Positions 50,400 through 64,000 of a stretch of DNA of 64,000 bases are shown one piece after another. The stretch spans positions 7,192,001 through 7,256,000 of the forward strand of contig NC_063269.1 of NCBI RefSeq assembly GCF_910591885.1, read 5' to 3'. Numbering within the stretch: position 1 is the stretch's first letter; every line of letters begins with the position of its first letter. This DNA is from Bombus terrestris (lineage: Eukaryota > Arthropoda > Insecta > Hymenoptera > Apidae). Both the position numbers and the translations under genes were made by a program. The notes beneath the pieces are model-generated. The model saw nothing but the letters and a program-made list of their open reading frames with translations, was not told the origin of the DNA and did not search any database.

Positions 50400-53300
50400 C
50401 TGAGGAATAAGAGATGTACAACATATTCTTCCGAGCGTCAGGATTAATTTGCAGAAAAAAAGGAATGTAATATTAATAAATATCTGACAAATGGTAAAGA
50501 TAAATCCGTATAGTTACCGCTTCATGGGATAAAAAAATAATCTGCGTCAAAGTGCAGATGAAAATAGGTTTCAAAGACAACTCCGACTCGATGCAAGATA
50601 GTGGATCCAAACTATAGTGATAGTAATAGGCGAGGGTGGCTCTTGTACAATGTTCGGGAACACTTAAAAACAATTTCGCAATCTCATTAACATTATCGAA
50701 AATATACGAGACCATTTGAAACGGAAAATACGGAATCAACATGTTTTATCGAAAAATAATTTAAAGAGGACTCTTTTAGAAGAATGGACAAATATTTCAA
50801 GCAGAATTCTCATCGATTTGATAAATTCAATGCCATTACGGCTTCGAGCCATAATAAAATCAGAAGGAAACCCCATTAAGCATTAAAACAATTAAACCTA
50901 ACGATTTCCTCTCCTAGATATAAGGTAAAAGTCTTATTATTTGTTCTTAGCAAGCTGTAACTCTGTGAATATTTATTACGCATATATTTTTGCCATTTTG
51001 TAGATATTTGTTAATATCTTCACAAAGGGTACACATATCTCATCTTCTTTTTTATGAAAATTATTCCGCACGCTCGTAAGAATATGTACATATTTTTTAT
51101 TTTATTAAAATTTTGTTAGAAAACAATGTCCTGCGTTATTTCTGTTGATATTAATTACTGTACGAATACTTTTCACACAGACTTTGTACGCTAATTAATT
51201 ATATCCGAGTATAATAAAATATTATTTACATTGGTATCGTTTGGTAGTACAACAACTCATACAGAAATAAAATGTAGAATCTAATAGAAAAAAGCTCTTC
51301 GTTGGAGAGCAGAGGTACGTACAAATACCTTCTGTAGCCATTGTATGCGTCAGCGTTACTTTAATTAGATACTTGTTGGTTCACATCTCTGTTCGTTAGT
51401 ATCGGGTGTTTTCGAGGTTCCTAGGAAGGTTACACTAATAGATACTGATCATTTGCGGAGCAAGGAGATGTTAATTTTGTTGTGTAGCGAATAATGAAAT
51501 AAATAAAACAGAAAATAGAATGGAATAAATATAACAGATAATAGGATTTTGATGAATACATTCGTATTACTACTGTTGAAACTACAAACAGCGATGAAAC
51601 ATGGGAATAATAATGTAAATTTGATTCAATTCTTAATTGCATTTTGTTCACCTATTTTCTCGAGAGTTTCATAATGTATAATTTGCCTTACCATGATAAA
51701 TAGTAATTATTCTAACGAGAATTTCATTCAAACATCTGTCTTCTATCGTTTATCTTCTGAAAAATTGTACGAGCTTACGATATTTATTTCAGTAGGAAGA
51801 ATAAATTATATTAACATTAACGTTCAAGCGTGCGTAAATATGTATATAAATATGGCGAATATATGTACATAATATAGACATATAATTGGCAAGAATAAAA
51901 TATAACTTGTAATTATTATTTACTCGAAACTATCAAAACTTTCTCTGGCCACCTTCTTCTGAGAAGCATCATGATGAAACGTAACTATAAGAGTCTGTTC
52001 ATAAAACATCGAGAACAAAACAACAGGAACGATAATATTTTCCAATAATTATTTTAATTATTGCGTATCTCACGACAGCAATTTATTTTTCAAACTGTCA
52101 TCAACCGGTCAGAAACTGCGTGAAATTTCAACGGAATAGAGCGTGAAATCGATTTAATAAAAAATACGCGGGAATTAAGGGACATCCTTTGCTACGGCCC
52201 TGTCCATTCCGATCGCAATTTTTCCCCGATAACCGAATACAAAACAGAAATAAATAGATAGAATTGGCAGAAAAAAAAAATTTTTGTAACGCTCGTTCTT
52301 GCACGAACTTGCACGAACATTTAAAAAACGATAGTTGTTTGAAAAAACTTTTTTCTGCGTGAGTTTGACATTTGCGTTGGTTTCGCTGCCTGTGTGTAAC
52401 TGCATCCGCAGTTTGCGTGCGAATGAGAGGAAAATAAAAATGTGGGACAATATGGTTGAAAAATAACGGACGACAAAAGTAATTACGATGATGGCGTAAA
52501 AAAAAACCGCTATACGAAAATGTTCTACGATGCTATATTTTTCGACGGCGTACAATCGCACAAACATGTGCGACGGTAACGTTGAACATTACGTTCGTAA
52601 CGAGACGCGCATTAACCGCGATCTAACTGAAACAAAATGAATCTCGAAGTATTGTATTACCAACGTGAAATAATCTCCGAGAATATAAAGTCGCAATGGA
52701 AAACTTTCTGGGCGCAACTGGACGATAAATAACGTTGGGAACACGCAAAAGTAACTGTTTAATCGAGAAGATGTTGAAATTTCAGAAATTGGAAAACGAA
52801 ACGAAACGAACATTCCTTCGCATAGCTGTGCAAGAAACCATCCTTTTTTCTATTTAGTTCACTCTGCATCCGGTACATAAATATTTTAAAACAGTAGAAA
52901 ATGAGACAATAACATTGTCTTCGTGAAATATCTCCACTTTCTTCCATAAATATTTAAGAATTGTATTTACGCAAATTGTACGATATATGCAGAAAATACT
53001 AACACACATAACACACCAGTAGTAACTCTTCCGTGGTCGAAGGCGAATTGTTAATTATCGATTACCTTTATTTTTTACAATATTCCCTTATAACACGATA
53101 TGTACCTTTTCAAATATTTCCTTATCCATGATATGGTAATGGGCGTTTATCACCGCTGTAACTCGTTATACTTCAAAAACGTCACTTCCTACAAATTTCG
53201 AAGTCCTAGCTAATTATAATTTTCACACCACGTGTATTATAACGACACGCAATATCCTGCAACTACGAGCGAATGAACTTGAATGAAAGCTCGTTATGCG

Positions 53301-56300
53301 GGCGTTGCATTAAGTTATTAGACATAAACGCCTAACATTGTGCAGCCAGAATTCAGTACGCAAATTAAGAGGGTTGGTTGGCCAATTTGCGAGACAATTG
53401 CAACCGTCATCAACGGCGCTTTTCACTCGGCGAACACCTAATTTCGTGGACAGAAATCTGGTAACGCCGTGGCCGGTCACCCGTCAACCTCATACACCCC
53501 GTGTATAATAGTGAACGTGGTGACGAAAAAACCCGGTGAACGAAGTTTCTCTCCGCCTTACGTGAAACTTCGTGTCCATCGGCCAGAGAATTTTAAATTC
53601 CTCGCGGCCACTGACGAAGTGACATCGAAGACGACCGTGAAGCCCACGAGACGAGTGGAATTGCAAATCTTCGTCGCGGAACTTGCTGCCCTTCCTGCAG
53701 GAAATGCTTCAAAGAAATGTTGCGGATTCGACTGCAGAGAGTAACCCTAATACGCTTTTCCGTGGTGCAGAGTTGGAAACACGACTAGCGAAACAGCACA
53801 AAGGCGAGCACAGCTCTCTATCGTGCATCGTCACGCGTTGCTATTGTCGTCTTATTTGTATAGAGTAAAATTACACTTGTTGGAAAGAAACTTCAGTTGA
53901 TGCCCGATTCACTAAATTCTGCTGATTAAATTGAGCCATGTCGTGCAAAAACCTAAAAACCGGCGATCATCTGAAATTGAGCAATAGTTGGAAGATTTTC
54001 ATTTAAGAAGAAAATGCTCTAGCTTTATTTCTATCAGGGACATTTTATTTCTTCGTGTCGTTTCTAGCAAAAGTATTTATAACGTTAGTATATTTGTCAC
54101 GAGTAACTTTCTTCAGATTTATTATCTCAAGAGATTTATTTAGATTTATTATTTTCCACCTGTATTGATTTTATTTTTAGTCAGGCGGTTTGGAAATTCC
54201 TTGGAAAATAACTACAAGCCCAAAACGGAAGTGTGACTTGGTACTTTCAATAATTTTATAATGTAAGAGTAGTTCTATTCTAAGATCTTGCAATTTTTGC
54301 AAAATAAAGATCAACATTGTGGGATCCACACTGTGTTTGACTAATTTTTTGTTATTTTAAAGGTTCGTAAGTTTCTTGGTCCAATTTATTTATCTGAATG
54401 TGAACTTCTGTGCATTATATCAGCTTCAATTATATAAACTGTTTGTTCCCTGACAAGTCCAGATAGATGGAAGCCTATTGTATGTGATGTTTTCTCTCCA
54501 ATAATACATATTGCTGTTTCAGTGCAACAATGGCGCAACTGAAGAAAAGTGACTTTTCCGACGAAGAAAATCAATTTCACTTAGTAACACTTGCGATTAA
54601 ATAAGGAAGGGACCGTTTTATGATGTTGGGATAAACAACGCTTGTTTGTATTTTCCTACCTCCATCTAGAGGCTAGAGATATTAGAAAAATTATTAAATT
54701 TTTATAGTAGAAAAATTAGATATGTCCAAGGCTGGTAATTTGTCTCAAAATTTGCAAATTCTCAGTTACTATAACACTGGAACGGCCAGATGCATATAAC
54801 AAAGGTTGTACAACATTCTTTTTAAATATAAACATTTTAATGCTAATAGTCAAAGAACAATTTCTTTTGCTACTCTATCAGAAAAAGTTAAAAATGCCTC
54901 GACTAATTAATTAATTTTACTAACCAAACTAATCGATCACAAAAAAGACTTATAAAAAAAGAGGGTTAACTATTTTAAAAGTTTCATAATTGAAAAGCAA
55001 AAGCAAGACGTGACAGTAGAAGTTAGCAACGTGAAATTATAACAACGATTAACAGATACAGAATAAGCTTTATAGAATTGAAGCAGTTAGGAATCATAAA
55101 TTTAAAGTACTGACCATATAGTGGAGCAATTATCTGCGAACAGCTAAATTAATTGAAAAAGATGCAGGAAATAAACTTTTTTCTTCCATTATTAGATAAT
55201 ATTTTATTCTTGAATCTTTCAGCTACGGTGCATAGTTAAGTTATTTAATCATTTCTCAAAATCTGTAATTCTGATCACTGGTATAAATATTTTATTGATA
55301 ATGAATGCCTTAGGTACTGACGTTGCCTATCTTAATACCTAGAACTTATAATATCGATATTCAAAGTACAGTTAAATAAATTAGAATTTAACAGATTTCT
55401 ACTAAATTACATAATATATTTGAAACGTTCTAATTTCTGTTCAATATAAATATTAAAGGATAATATATTTATAATTCGTCCTGTAGTATCGAACCCACAG
55501 CGTGTTGCAAAATAGTTTCTCTTCGTGAAGATTTCAATTTCTTCAATAATAATAATAATTATAATAATAGTAGAAGTAATGTTAATAATAATAACAATAG
55601 TATTAACAATAAAAATATTCAATAACGTTGTACATTGTTAAAATCCAGTATTCATGTTGTACAATTAAAGACTTTTCGCGAACAAGTTTCAACGAAATCT
55701 CAAGATACCTTGAAAAACCGCATTGAATGGTAGTTCTTGGCTTAAAGTTAGACCGACAGAAGAAGCAGCCGCGCATTGACTGGAGTTCGCGAAATGCGGT
55801 GTATGAAGTGGCCATCTTCTCTGGGTCGAAAGCTGATGAATCGAAACGGCCACGTCAATGAAAACACACGTCACGTTGGTTCTACAGGATTTCATGATAA
55901 GAGACGGCCGAGTGTACTTGAAAATACTGGCATACAAACGGTTCACGTTGTATCGGGCTACGTATCTCAGAGATAATATTGAAATTTCGTCCTTTGACGT
56001 TCTGAATCGCGAGAGCGCTCGATTAACCGGTTCAATTTATTGTGCGCCGTTACAAATGAATTTAAATAAATTCATGAATACAGCGGCATAAATTTCCCTA
56101 AAAATAACCGGGTTACTCTGCAGCCTCTGCTATAAATAATACACTCCACCGACTCGGGAAAGTATTAAATCAATGGATATGAAATATCGTGGAAGCAATT
56201 AATTGGTGTAGCTGTTACGTAAGCCGGTTCGATAGGATTAATACGATTGTTAGAGAAAATAAACCACCTCTCGGAAGATCTCCCTCGTTTGCCTATTTTA

Positions 56301-59300
56301 AATATAATTTCATTATTAAACTACGAATAAAAGAACCTGTAATCTTCATTCGATCGTCGTTTATCGTTAACATAACCGAGGTAATAGAGTCACTGTTTTT
56401 AAACGTTCGCACGCGATAGCGAAATTGTCAATTTTACGAACTGTTTTGTTATTCGATGCGTTCTTTGCCTTCAAGTTGCATAATTTTGAAACTATGTGAA
56501 AGATAAGAATATTGTCGATGAACAGTTACAGTAATCGAGTTAGCAAGTTTTTCGATTTCTTCCATTAAAATGGAACGTTTCACGCTTTCTCTTTCGTAAA
56601 TATTCCTTGGCTTAAGTTTACTTTCGTTTTACCATGAAGTTTATCAGGAATAGGAAGACTGAAAAATTAAAGATAAAATAACAACGCCGTGTTTTATTAT
56701 ACAATGTAACGAACTCGTTCTACGGAAGCTGCAACATTATTTCCGCATGGGAAAAGAGTAGGATTAAATTCGTGTTTTAATTATTCAAGCGCGTTAAAGA
56801 TTTTATGCCTGGTGACAGTAGAATGAGTCATACTCTGTCAGACCCGCTCTTACGCTGAAATAATAAAGTCTGTATTAGTCGCACGATGCGATGTTTGCGT
56901 CACGCAATGTTACACATGTGTTACAACTTTATAGCTTTAATTTCAGACGCGACCAATGTGCCTGGAGTTTAGCACAGGATTTACTATAATGATATCCCTT
57001 TTTCAAATTCAAATAAACACTTTCGCGCAAAAACAGAGTTTGAAAATCTTTTTAATTATTCGAATTTATCTGTTCGTCGCAATGGTAACTTTACACTGTC
57101 GTTTGCAAAAATTAGTAATTTCACGTGTGCAAGCGAATTTATTATTATTTCATATTAACACCGTATATCAGAGTTTCAATATTTTTACGTAACCAACAAG
57201 CGATCTCTTTTTCAATCTCCTTTGTTTTTCAATTCTGCTTTTAATAATTACACAATTTCCATCCCTCCCTTTCTATTACTTTCGTAATTTAATTTCGATA
57301 AGCCGTGCTTTTAAAACAGCAAATTTCGACTTCCATCTTTCCTCAATCGCGATTAACGATCTTTTTATAAGTACTGCTTGAAAATGACAATTTATGAGCG
57401 TACATATATTTCTTGGTTCGTAGCGTTGTTGAACCGAGAATGGTAATAACTATTTTTCAGAAGTTGCCACATCTTTTCTACACCTTCTTTGTCGTTTTTC
57501 TCTGGCACACTTTTATGAATCTCTTAAGTAGACTGTTCTTTGATTGCCAAATAATCTCCTCATATTTTACCAGTTCTACAACCTCCACGGGTAGAAGCAC
57601 GACCAAGTATTAGGACTTGCTCCATAACTTCTTCCTCGGGGTGCTTAGTAAGAATAATATCTTCACTTTACCAAACGTGATTCTCACGTTTTCAAGTCTC
57701 TTACATTGAATGCCCGATAATTCAACCAATAATACGATCATGACGCACGGTTATCTCAAGCGTTATTTCATACTTATTGCAACTTCATCAAACGGACTAC
57801 GACAACAAATGTAGTTGCTAGGAATTCCTTTCAGAATATTTTATCAATTTTCCTTTTACCTTTAAACATCTTTGGGAAAAGGCGTGGCTAGCCCTCCACT
57901 TGACTGATATTCGATTCAAACAAACAAAATAAACCAATTGCAGGTGTACAAACGAACTCGGAATTACAAAGACAATTATAAATTATTAACAATGAGCGTT
58001 GTCTTCAAACTATCACATTTGTACTTGCTTTTTACATACGACATTTACATAAGATTTGCGTACTTCTTTTTCTGTCGCTCGATTCCAATCCGATCCCATT
58101 TCTGTTGCTTCAAACCGAACCAAACTAAATTAAAAATGTTGTTGCCTTCGCTGCTTTTTCTCTCAACTGTATATTTGTCAACGAACTAACGGATCGCCGT
58201 GACAATCCAAAATTGAGTTTCTCACTTCTAATACACAGTTGCGCGCGTTAAAACCTTGTCACGGTACATCGATTATCGCGCGTCTCTCCTTCCATTTTCC
58301 GCGTGTTCTCTTTTTCTCTGGTACCAGCGCCGAAGGCTACCGCAGTAAGAAACTTTGCCACAGGGAAACTCGTGGCGGATGGTACACAGTTCTGGGCCGA
58401 TCGGAAGTTCCGCAGGCCACACGGTCCCCGCGTGTGCAGAAATCCGATGTGTTAATTTACCAACTTGTTTCGGTTTCGCGAAGAATTCCCTCGCACCAAC
58501 TCAGAACGGATATCGATCTTCTATTACTTTGACTCATCATCGGATCATCAATGTTTCAGCCGCGTCTAGTGATCCTACCAACACCGGATGCTATTGATTT
58601 ATCGATTATTCTTCCACCATTTCTCGAGAAACGTACTTTCTCGATTTAATATGTTCTAAACTACAGATGGAAATATTTTTAAGGGAATTTTAACTTTCAC
58701 CGGAAGTCAACAGAGAATTTTTGTCTTAATACTTTTAAATATCTTTGTGCTTCGAATAATATTCGATGAATATTTCTCGTACGAGATAAAAATAGAAGAA
58801 AAGTTATCTGTGGAATACTTATAGGAACTTGCTTCTGCAATTACGTTAAAAAGTAGCAAGATTCGGGATTTTAAAAGCTTATTATCGTTTCTGAAGAAAG
58901 ACATAGCCGTACAGTTAGGAAAAGGTATTTCCAATTAAATTTTAATAAAAATATAAAGAATTTAAAAAAGAAATATAATTTGTTTTTTGTTCAGTAAATA
59001 TTTTTAAAAACTTCTACATCTGTTTCATTGCTTTACGTCTACTTAAATGTACTTCTGACGAAATATTGCACAGATATAGTTACTTTCAATGTTGCAACGT
59101 AATGCGAAATCCCGCTATTCGGAAGAACAGGCGTTCAGAATCATCTTTTATTTTTACACCGCATTTTATACTGCACGTAAAATAATCCTTTCCTACGATA
59201 TCGTTTTATTCCATATCGGAAATGAAGTTTGTGTGCTATCGATTTTACAGGCTCTTCATAAGTATCACGATTCTACGAACAAAAGAGAGTTTCAACTTGG

Positions 59301-59360
59301 AATATTTGGAAACAGAACTTTGATAGATACGCCATCATTCCAGATAACTCGTCGATCTAT
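50400..59360. other. Non-coding stretch, no gene recognised
   Basis: This is AT-rich DNA upstream of the CUB gene. Bases 53400-53760 and 58200-58600 are richer in GC. A 91-codon plus ORF at 53469 and others of similar size have no recognisable family. An ATT/AAT microsatellite lies at 55545-55610. Confidence 0.45.
55545..55610. repeat. AAT microsatellite
   Basis: Imperfect AAT units are interrupted by TAGTAGAAG and AACAATAG over about 65 bases. Confidence 0.8.
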
Positions 59361-59362
59361 GA

Positions 59363-59569
59363 TATTAGTTTGTCCGAAAAGTTTCTTTCGGTTTATAAGG
59401 AAATAATAGACGCACGATGTTTTTGTTTTATATTAGTTTACTGAATTATGCGCGAACTTAATAATAGGAAATGGATTATACCTGATTCAATAAAATAATA
59501 TAAAACAGAAATTGTTGTTCATCTATTATCACCTTATGAAACGAAAGAAACTTTTCGGACAACCTAATA
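59363..59569. mobile_element. Short mariner MITE, copy 3
   Basis: The left end is TTAGTTTGTCCGAAAAGTTT and the right end is CTTTTCGGACAACCTAATA, flanked by TA. The interior words AAGGAAATAATAGACGCAC and CAATAAAATAATATAAAACA are shared with copy 1. There is no coding capacity. Confidence 0.85.
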
Positions 59570-59579
59570 CAACACACGA

Positions 59580-62500
59580 TGGGCAGTGAGACGAAGATTA
59601 GCATAAACTTTTCTTTGTCTCGATCCGAGAAACGATTCGATCAGATCATTCAATTACGATTAATCCATCACGCGACTGTAGTGGTTTACTGGCGAGAAAA
59701 AAGCATCGATAGCGTTGCATCTTCGTCGAGGAGGAGAAAACGGCTCGTGGGGTAAAAGTATGGTCGCGCTTAAGGTTGCAAGGAAATTTGAATTTAAATT
59801 TAAATGCAAGCTCTGAAGAAAGTTTATTAAAAACGAAGACGAACGGCTGTCGGCTAGCTGTCTTTCTTGCTCTCGTTTTATTCAAATGAAATTACACGAA
59901 ATTGCATCGTTAATTAAACTACATCCTGTAAAAAGTCGGTAAAAATAATTTCGAACGATGTAACATAGAACATGATGTTCAGTTCGACGTAGGATCCCAA
60001 ACGAGTATGTTTGCACGAATTTTTCTTTTCTTCTGATAACGTAAAAAATTTATATTCGCTCAATCTTTTCGACACGCTTACAAAAGATTTCGATAGAAGA
60101 GAAAATTGCTAATTTATCCGACGTTTCCCATTAAAAGATAACAGAAAACGATGTAACCAACGACGAATCCAATATTTTTCGACGAAATAACGTCGATTTA
60201 TAATTTAATTTATATTATCCGTATCGATATTGCGCGGCTATGGCACGGTTCCCTTTTGACGACCATTCTTATGGGTAATAAAATAAAACTGTTATAATCT
60301 AGCGTATCCGTCCCGGAACGTTACGTACGCAACGGTGCCGACACATCCACGACAGGACGTTGAAACACGCGTTTTAACCCCTTAAGGGTACCCCTTAATC
60401 CTTACAGACGAGCGACTTTTTGATCCTGCGTTCCTGCTGCGTCACGCGTTTGTCTTCGTTGTTTTTAATTGAAGAAAACAAAGAAGGACATATGGCGCTG
60501 TCGTATTTTTCGTTGCGCGCCTGCACTGACCCTAAATACAGCTGTCGTCGATACAAATATCGTCGAAACGAAAAATTCGTGAAACACGGCCTCTGTGTTC
60601 GACGTGCGACGCGATGTAACGATAACTGTGTTTTATTTAGCTTTGTCATTTTCTTCTTTTTTTACGCCTGGGGACACGTTTTATGGAAATGTGCGAACAC
60701 TTGAAGAGTTAAACGAGACCGTTCACGTTTATCCGTCAGCGACCGGTACGTGACGTTATCGTTACGTGACGAGCCGCCGTGCCGTATCAAATATAAGTCG
60801 ACCTATAATTGTATTTTCGGATGATCTCGCTGGCAGAATGGCTGAAATTACGGGCGTTAAACTCCGGCAAAGGATTTTTGATCAATGGACAGATGGTGGG
60901 TTTGAAATTGCAAATTTCTCGCCCGTCATCGTTAGTTGGATAAAAAGTCGGTCTCCATAACGGGATTTGAGCAGGGCCAGGTCGTGCAAGCCGGGCGCAA
61001 TTCGAGGCTTGAATTTAACGACGAAGCAGTCGACCGTATAATTAACAAAGAATTTAGTTCAAAGAGGAAAATGTAGAGTGACGAGAGCCGGTGAAGAGTC
61101 GGGCACGAACTACTCGTACATTTCGCCCCTTCCATTGCTCTCTCCTTTTATTCTTCGTCACCCCTGCACACGGACACGTGTACTTTCGCCGGAAAGAAGG
61201 AAAAAAGAAAAAGAACCCTCTCTCTCTCCATTCGCACCCTCTTTTAATTAATATCCGCGTGTACCCGCGAACATTCACGGCTAATGATACCAATAGATTT
61301 TAGATGAATTCGCCAGACGACTTTCCTGTCGTTCCGGAAACTTTCGAGGAAGCGCGAAACGAGTTTACTTTCTTTAACACCTCGTCGCGGCAAAATGCGT
61401 TCTGTCACATAGGCGTTCTATAATCTGTTTTATAATTGGTTTCAAGTTGGCTTCGCGATGAATATAGTTTTCATTCAATTTTCCGATATACGCGTGGTAC
61501 GTGAGAGCGACGTCTTGTGAACAGACCACGGCCGTTGATGCAAATTCATATTTTTATCAAACCCATCAAGAGGATACGATATATATTTTGAATCATCCAA
61601 ATAGAAAATCGTTTCGCGTATTAAGCATTATACAGTGTACTTTACCGTGCGCATATTTCATACACCTATTGCATATTACGCGGAAATTCTATAAAATTTC
61701 GCAGCCGAAAGTTTTCCATAAATGCATAAACATTCGCAGTCTACTTACGACGCATGTAAATGAAATGTTGCGGATGCAAAATAATCCCCATTCGCTTTGC
61801 GTTTGCGACGAAATTCCGTCAGCTCCTTTTCCAGTCTTTCGTATTTTCGTTGGTAGCAGGCAGCATGATTTGCCGTGCACGAAGGTATGAACATCGACAG
61901 CGTTGAATGTAATATTGAAATTTTATTCATGAAGTTGGCGACAGAGAGCTGGATCACGTCTGAATTTATTACAACGGCCAGTTACATTTTGTAAAAAGTT
62001 ACGAGCTGAAACTTCGGAACTACGTTAATTAGAAAATGAACACGGGTCGGGTCAGCGTGGCGGTATACGCGAATCGTGCGATTTTTAATTTCTAACTTGC
62101 GCGTGTAACGCTGATGTAAGTTTCAGAACGGCGGTCTCAGGTGACGTCGCGACGACAGCCAAACTGGCTAAAATAGTACGTGGCGTACGATGAGTTGTAA
62201 CAAAACCTCCAACAACCTAACATTTCCTTCGTAACGTCGAGAACTTTTAACACATTGTTCGCACTTGTTCATATGAATTTTTTTAACTTATTGCAATCGA
62301 GCATTACGCGAACACAGAAACTGTAGCACGTAAGTACGTCTGGTATGCAAGGAAGTATGCTACATGTAAGAGTTACAGCTATGATAAAGGAAAGAACGTA
62401 AAAATTTTCGTAAAAGCAAGCGAGAAAATGTGAAATTTAGTTGCCAATATAAATAATTTATTTAGGCTAGTAATATATCTTACTTGAGATTTATTCGAAA

Positions 62501-64000
62501 TTAATAAATAAACCATTTAATATTTATGTCTGAATTATCTCTGAATCTTTTAAACGTCTTACAATTATATTTATATTAAGATTTTACGATCTTTTCTAGC
62601 GTAAGGAGTATGTAAGATAGCGAAGATTTTTCGATAGTCCTCGACGATTGAAAGAATAAGATTAACAAGTCACTTTTATGAAATATTTTTTAAAATTCGT
62701 GGCTCTTCGTTGTCGATATACTTACGAAACTTGTGCTTTTCATTGATTACTTAAAAATGAATGTCCTTAGAATTCTAAAAATGGTTGTGTCATTTATTTA
62801 GCTATTTCGTGTTATCGACGAATATGCGAATTTTGCCGATAATGTATTTCCAATGTCAATTTCTTCATCTCGCGAACTACCTGCCAACTTTAAAGCGTCT
62901 CGTTTCAACTTCCCCTCAGTCAACCAAAATTTCAACTCGACTCCAATCAACTAAAATTTGTAATTCTGCCAACTCAAACGAAATTCGCTCAAAACTTTCG
63001 AAGCTATTAACGTTCAAATCCTTCTAGCTCTCTGTTAACCATCTTCGTAACCAAATAATTTCAATCAACAACTTGTCACTTTCGAATGCAGCTCGCGCCA
63101 TTCGTTCTCGCGCGCCCGTTCACCACCCCTTTCTGTCGAACGTAAAATCGGCTCGCTAATTTGTTTTCTTCGCGTAATACGGAACGTGGTCGTGCGATTA
63201 AATTGCACTCGCCGAAACAGAAATACACGCGTGCCTAGTTTTTCCAGTTCTCTTGATACGCGGAACACGTATCGTCGCTGGAAATCTTGTTTCAGAATCG
63301 AACAGTAAATGGCGCGTAATATTGGTCACCGTTAGTAAAAATGTCAGTGGAAATTCATTACTCGCCAAAGCGTAACGATAATCACGATAAGCGTTGTTAT
63401 TTTTCAGATCGGCCAACGATATATGGAATTTTCTCTTTTCCTTCTTTGCAAGCTGCTTTTACGCGGGACATTTTTCGAATATTTCGAAGTATATTTCTCA
63501 AATATTTCATGTTTCAAATATTTATTTATTTTGTTAGCGTTCGTATGTAATATATTCTTTCCTTTACTCTGTCCAGTGAATTTTAATTATATGAATTTAA
63601 TACGAAACTAACGGCGTTGTAACGCTATAGGAACGAAATACGATATAATTAAAAAACTGAGAAGCGATGTAAGTGCAACGTGAATTAGCAAAAATACGCG
63701 ATGCTGGAGAAGCCACGGTCGAAGTATTAAAAAACAAAAACGCCATACTGAATATTATCTAAAGCAGGTAGACACCTGAGATGCTGGCAACGGTAGAAAA
63801 ACCTTAAATATACTGATGCAATGAAATGGTTTCATTGCGATAAACACGGTAATAATGACGATTTTATACAAATGGAAACAGCACACGAAAGCGATAATGG
63901 GACGTGCCTTTTTATGCCGAAGCATTCGCGGCATTCGAGAAAGAGCTTCGAAGTGGTTCGAGGTACAAAAAGAATGTAATAGCAGTTACTTATATTGGAA
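59580..64000. other. Non-coding stretch to the right edge
   Basis: A moderately GC-rich block at 60330-61310 has overlapping ORFs on both strands, none recognisable. The remainder is AT-rich. No exon with paired splice sites and a known domain was found, so the block may be regulatory or belong to an unrecognised gene. Confidence 0.4.

Noticed and set aside
1..64000. CRISPR arrays, bacterial operons, phage or plasmid genes
   Set aside because: The window has spliced genes, poly(A) signals and mariner MITEs, with no regular spacer arrays or ribosome-binding-site-linked ORF strings.

Overview
The window is eukaryotic nuclear DNA: AT-rich, intron-bearing and gene-poor, with mariner-type MITEs, microsatellites and no prokaryotic signals. 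Well-kept CpG dinucleotides, mariner termini of the kind common in bees and ants, and arthropod-style secreted proteins suggest an insect, probably a hymenopteran. The species is an inference.

Two loci can be supported, both on the minus strand. The main one (about 14.2-26.0 kb) is a tandem cluster of three paralogous seven-exon genes for a secreted, cysteine-rich protein built from three VWC-like repeats. Each is a signal-peptide exon followed by six short exons. Copies B (17843-21321, 324 aa) and C (21952-25894, 318 aa) can be read from ATG to stop with GT/AG splice sites and consistent phases throughout. Both mature proteins have 30 cysteines. Copy A (14.25-16.27 kb) is a decayed relative: TATA box lost, two frameshifts, a broken splice donor and a deletion that removes exon 4. 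Promoters, introns and 3' ends are also paralogous, so whole gene units were duplicated.

The second locus is the 5' part of a CUB-domain gene. A signal-peptide exon (49471-49555) and a CUB exon (36850-37073) have matching splice phases across an intron of about 12.4 kb. Later exons should lie at lower coordinates but were not recognised.

The rest is intergenic or intronic DNA. It carries a nested transposon complex at 4.86-6.03 kb with an internal copy of the pre-insertion site, three short mariner MITEs (7.2, 47.4 and 59.4 kb), fragments of a Tc1/mariner-type family with CAGGGTG ends, a foldback repeat family (23.9 and 32.0 kb), a foldback inside copy C intron 1, and several GC-richer islands in which many overlapping ORFs arise on both strands without a recognisable product.
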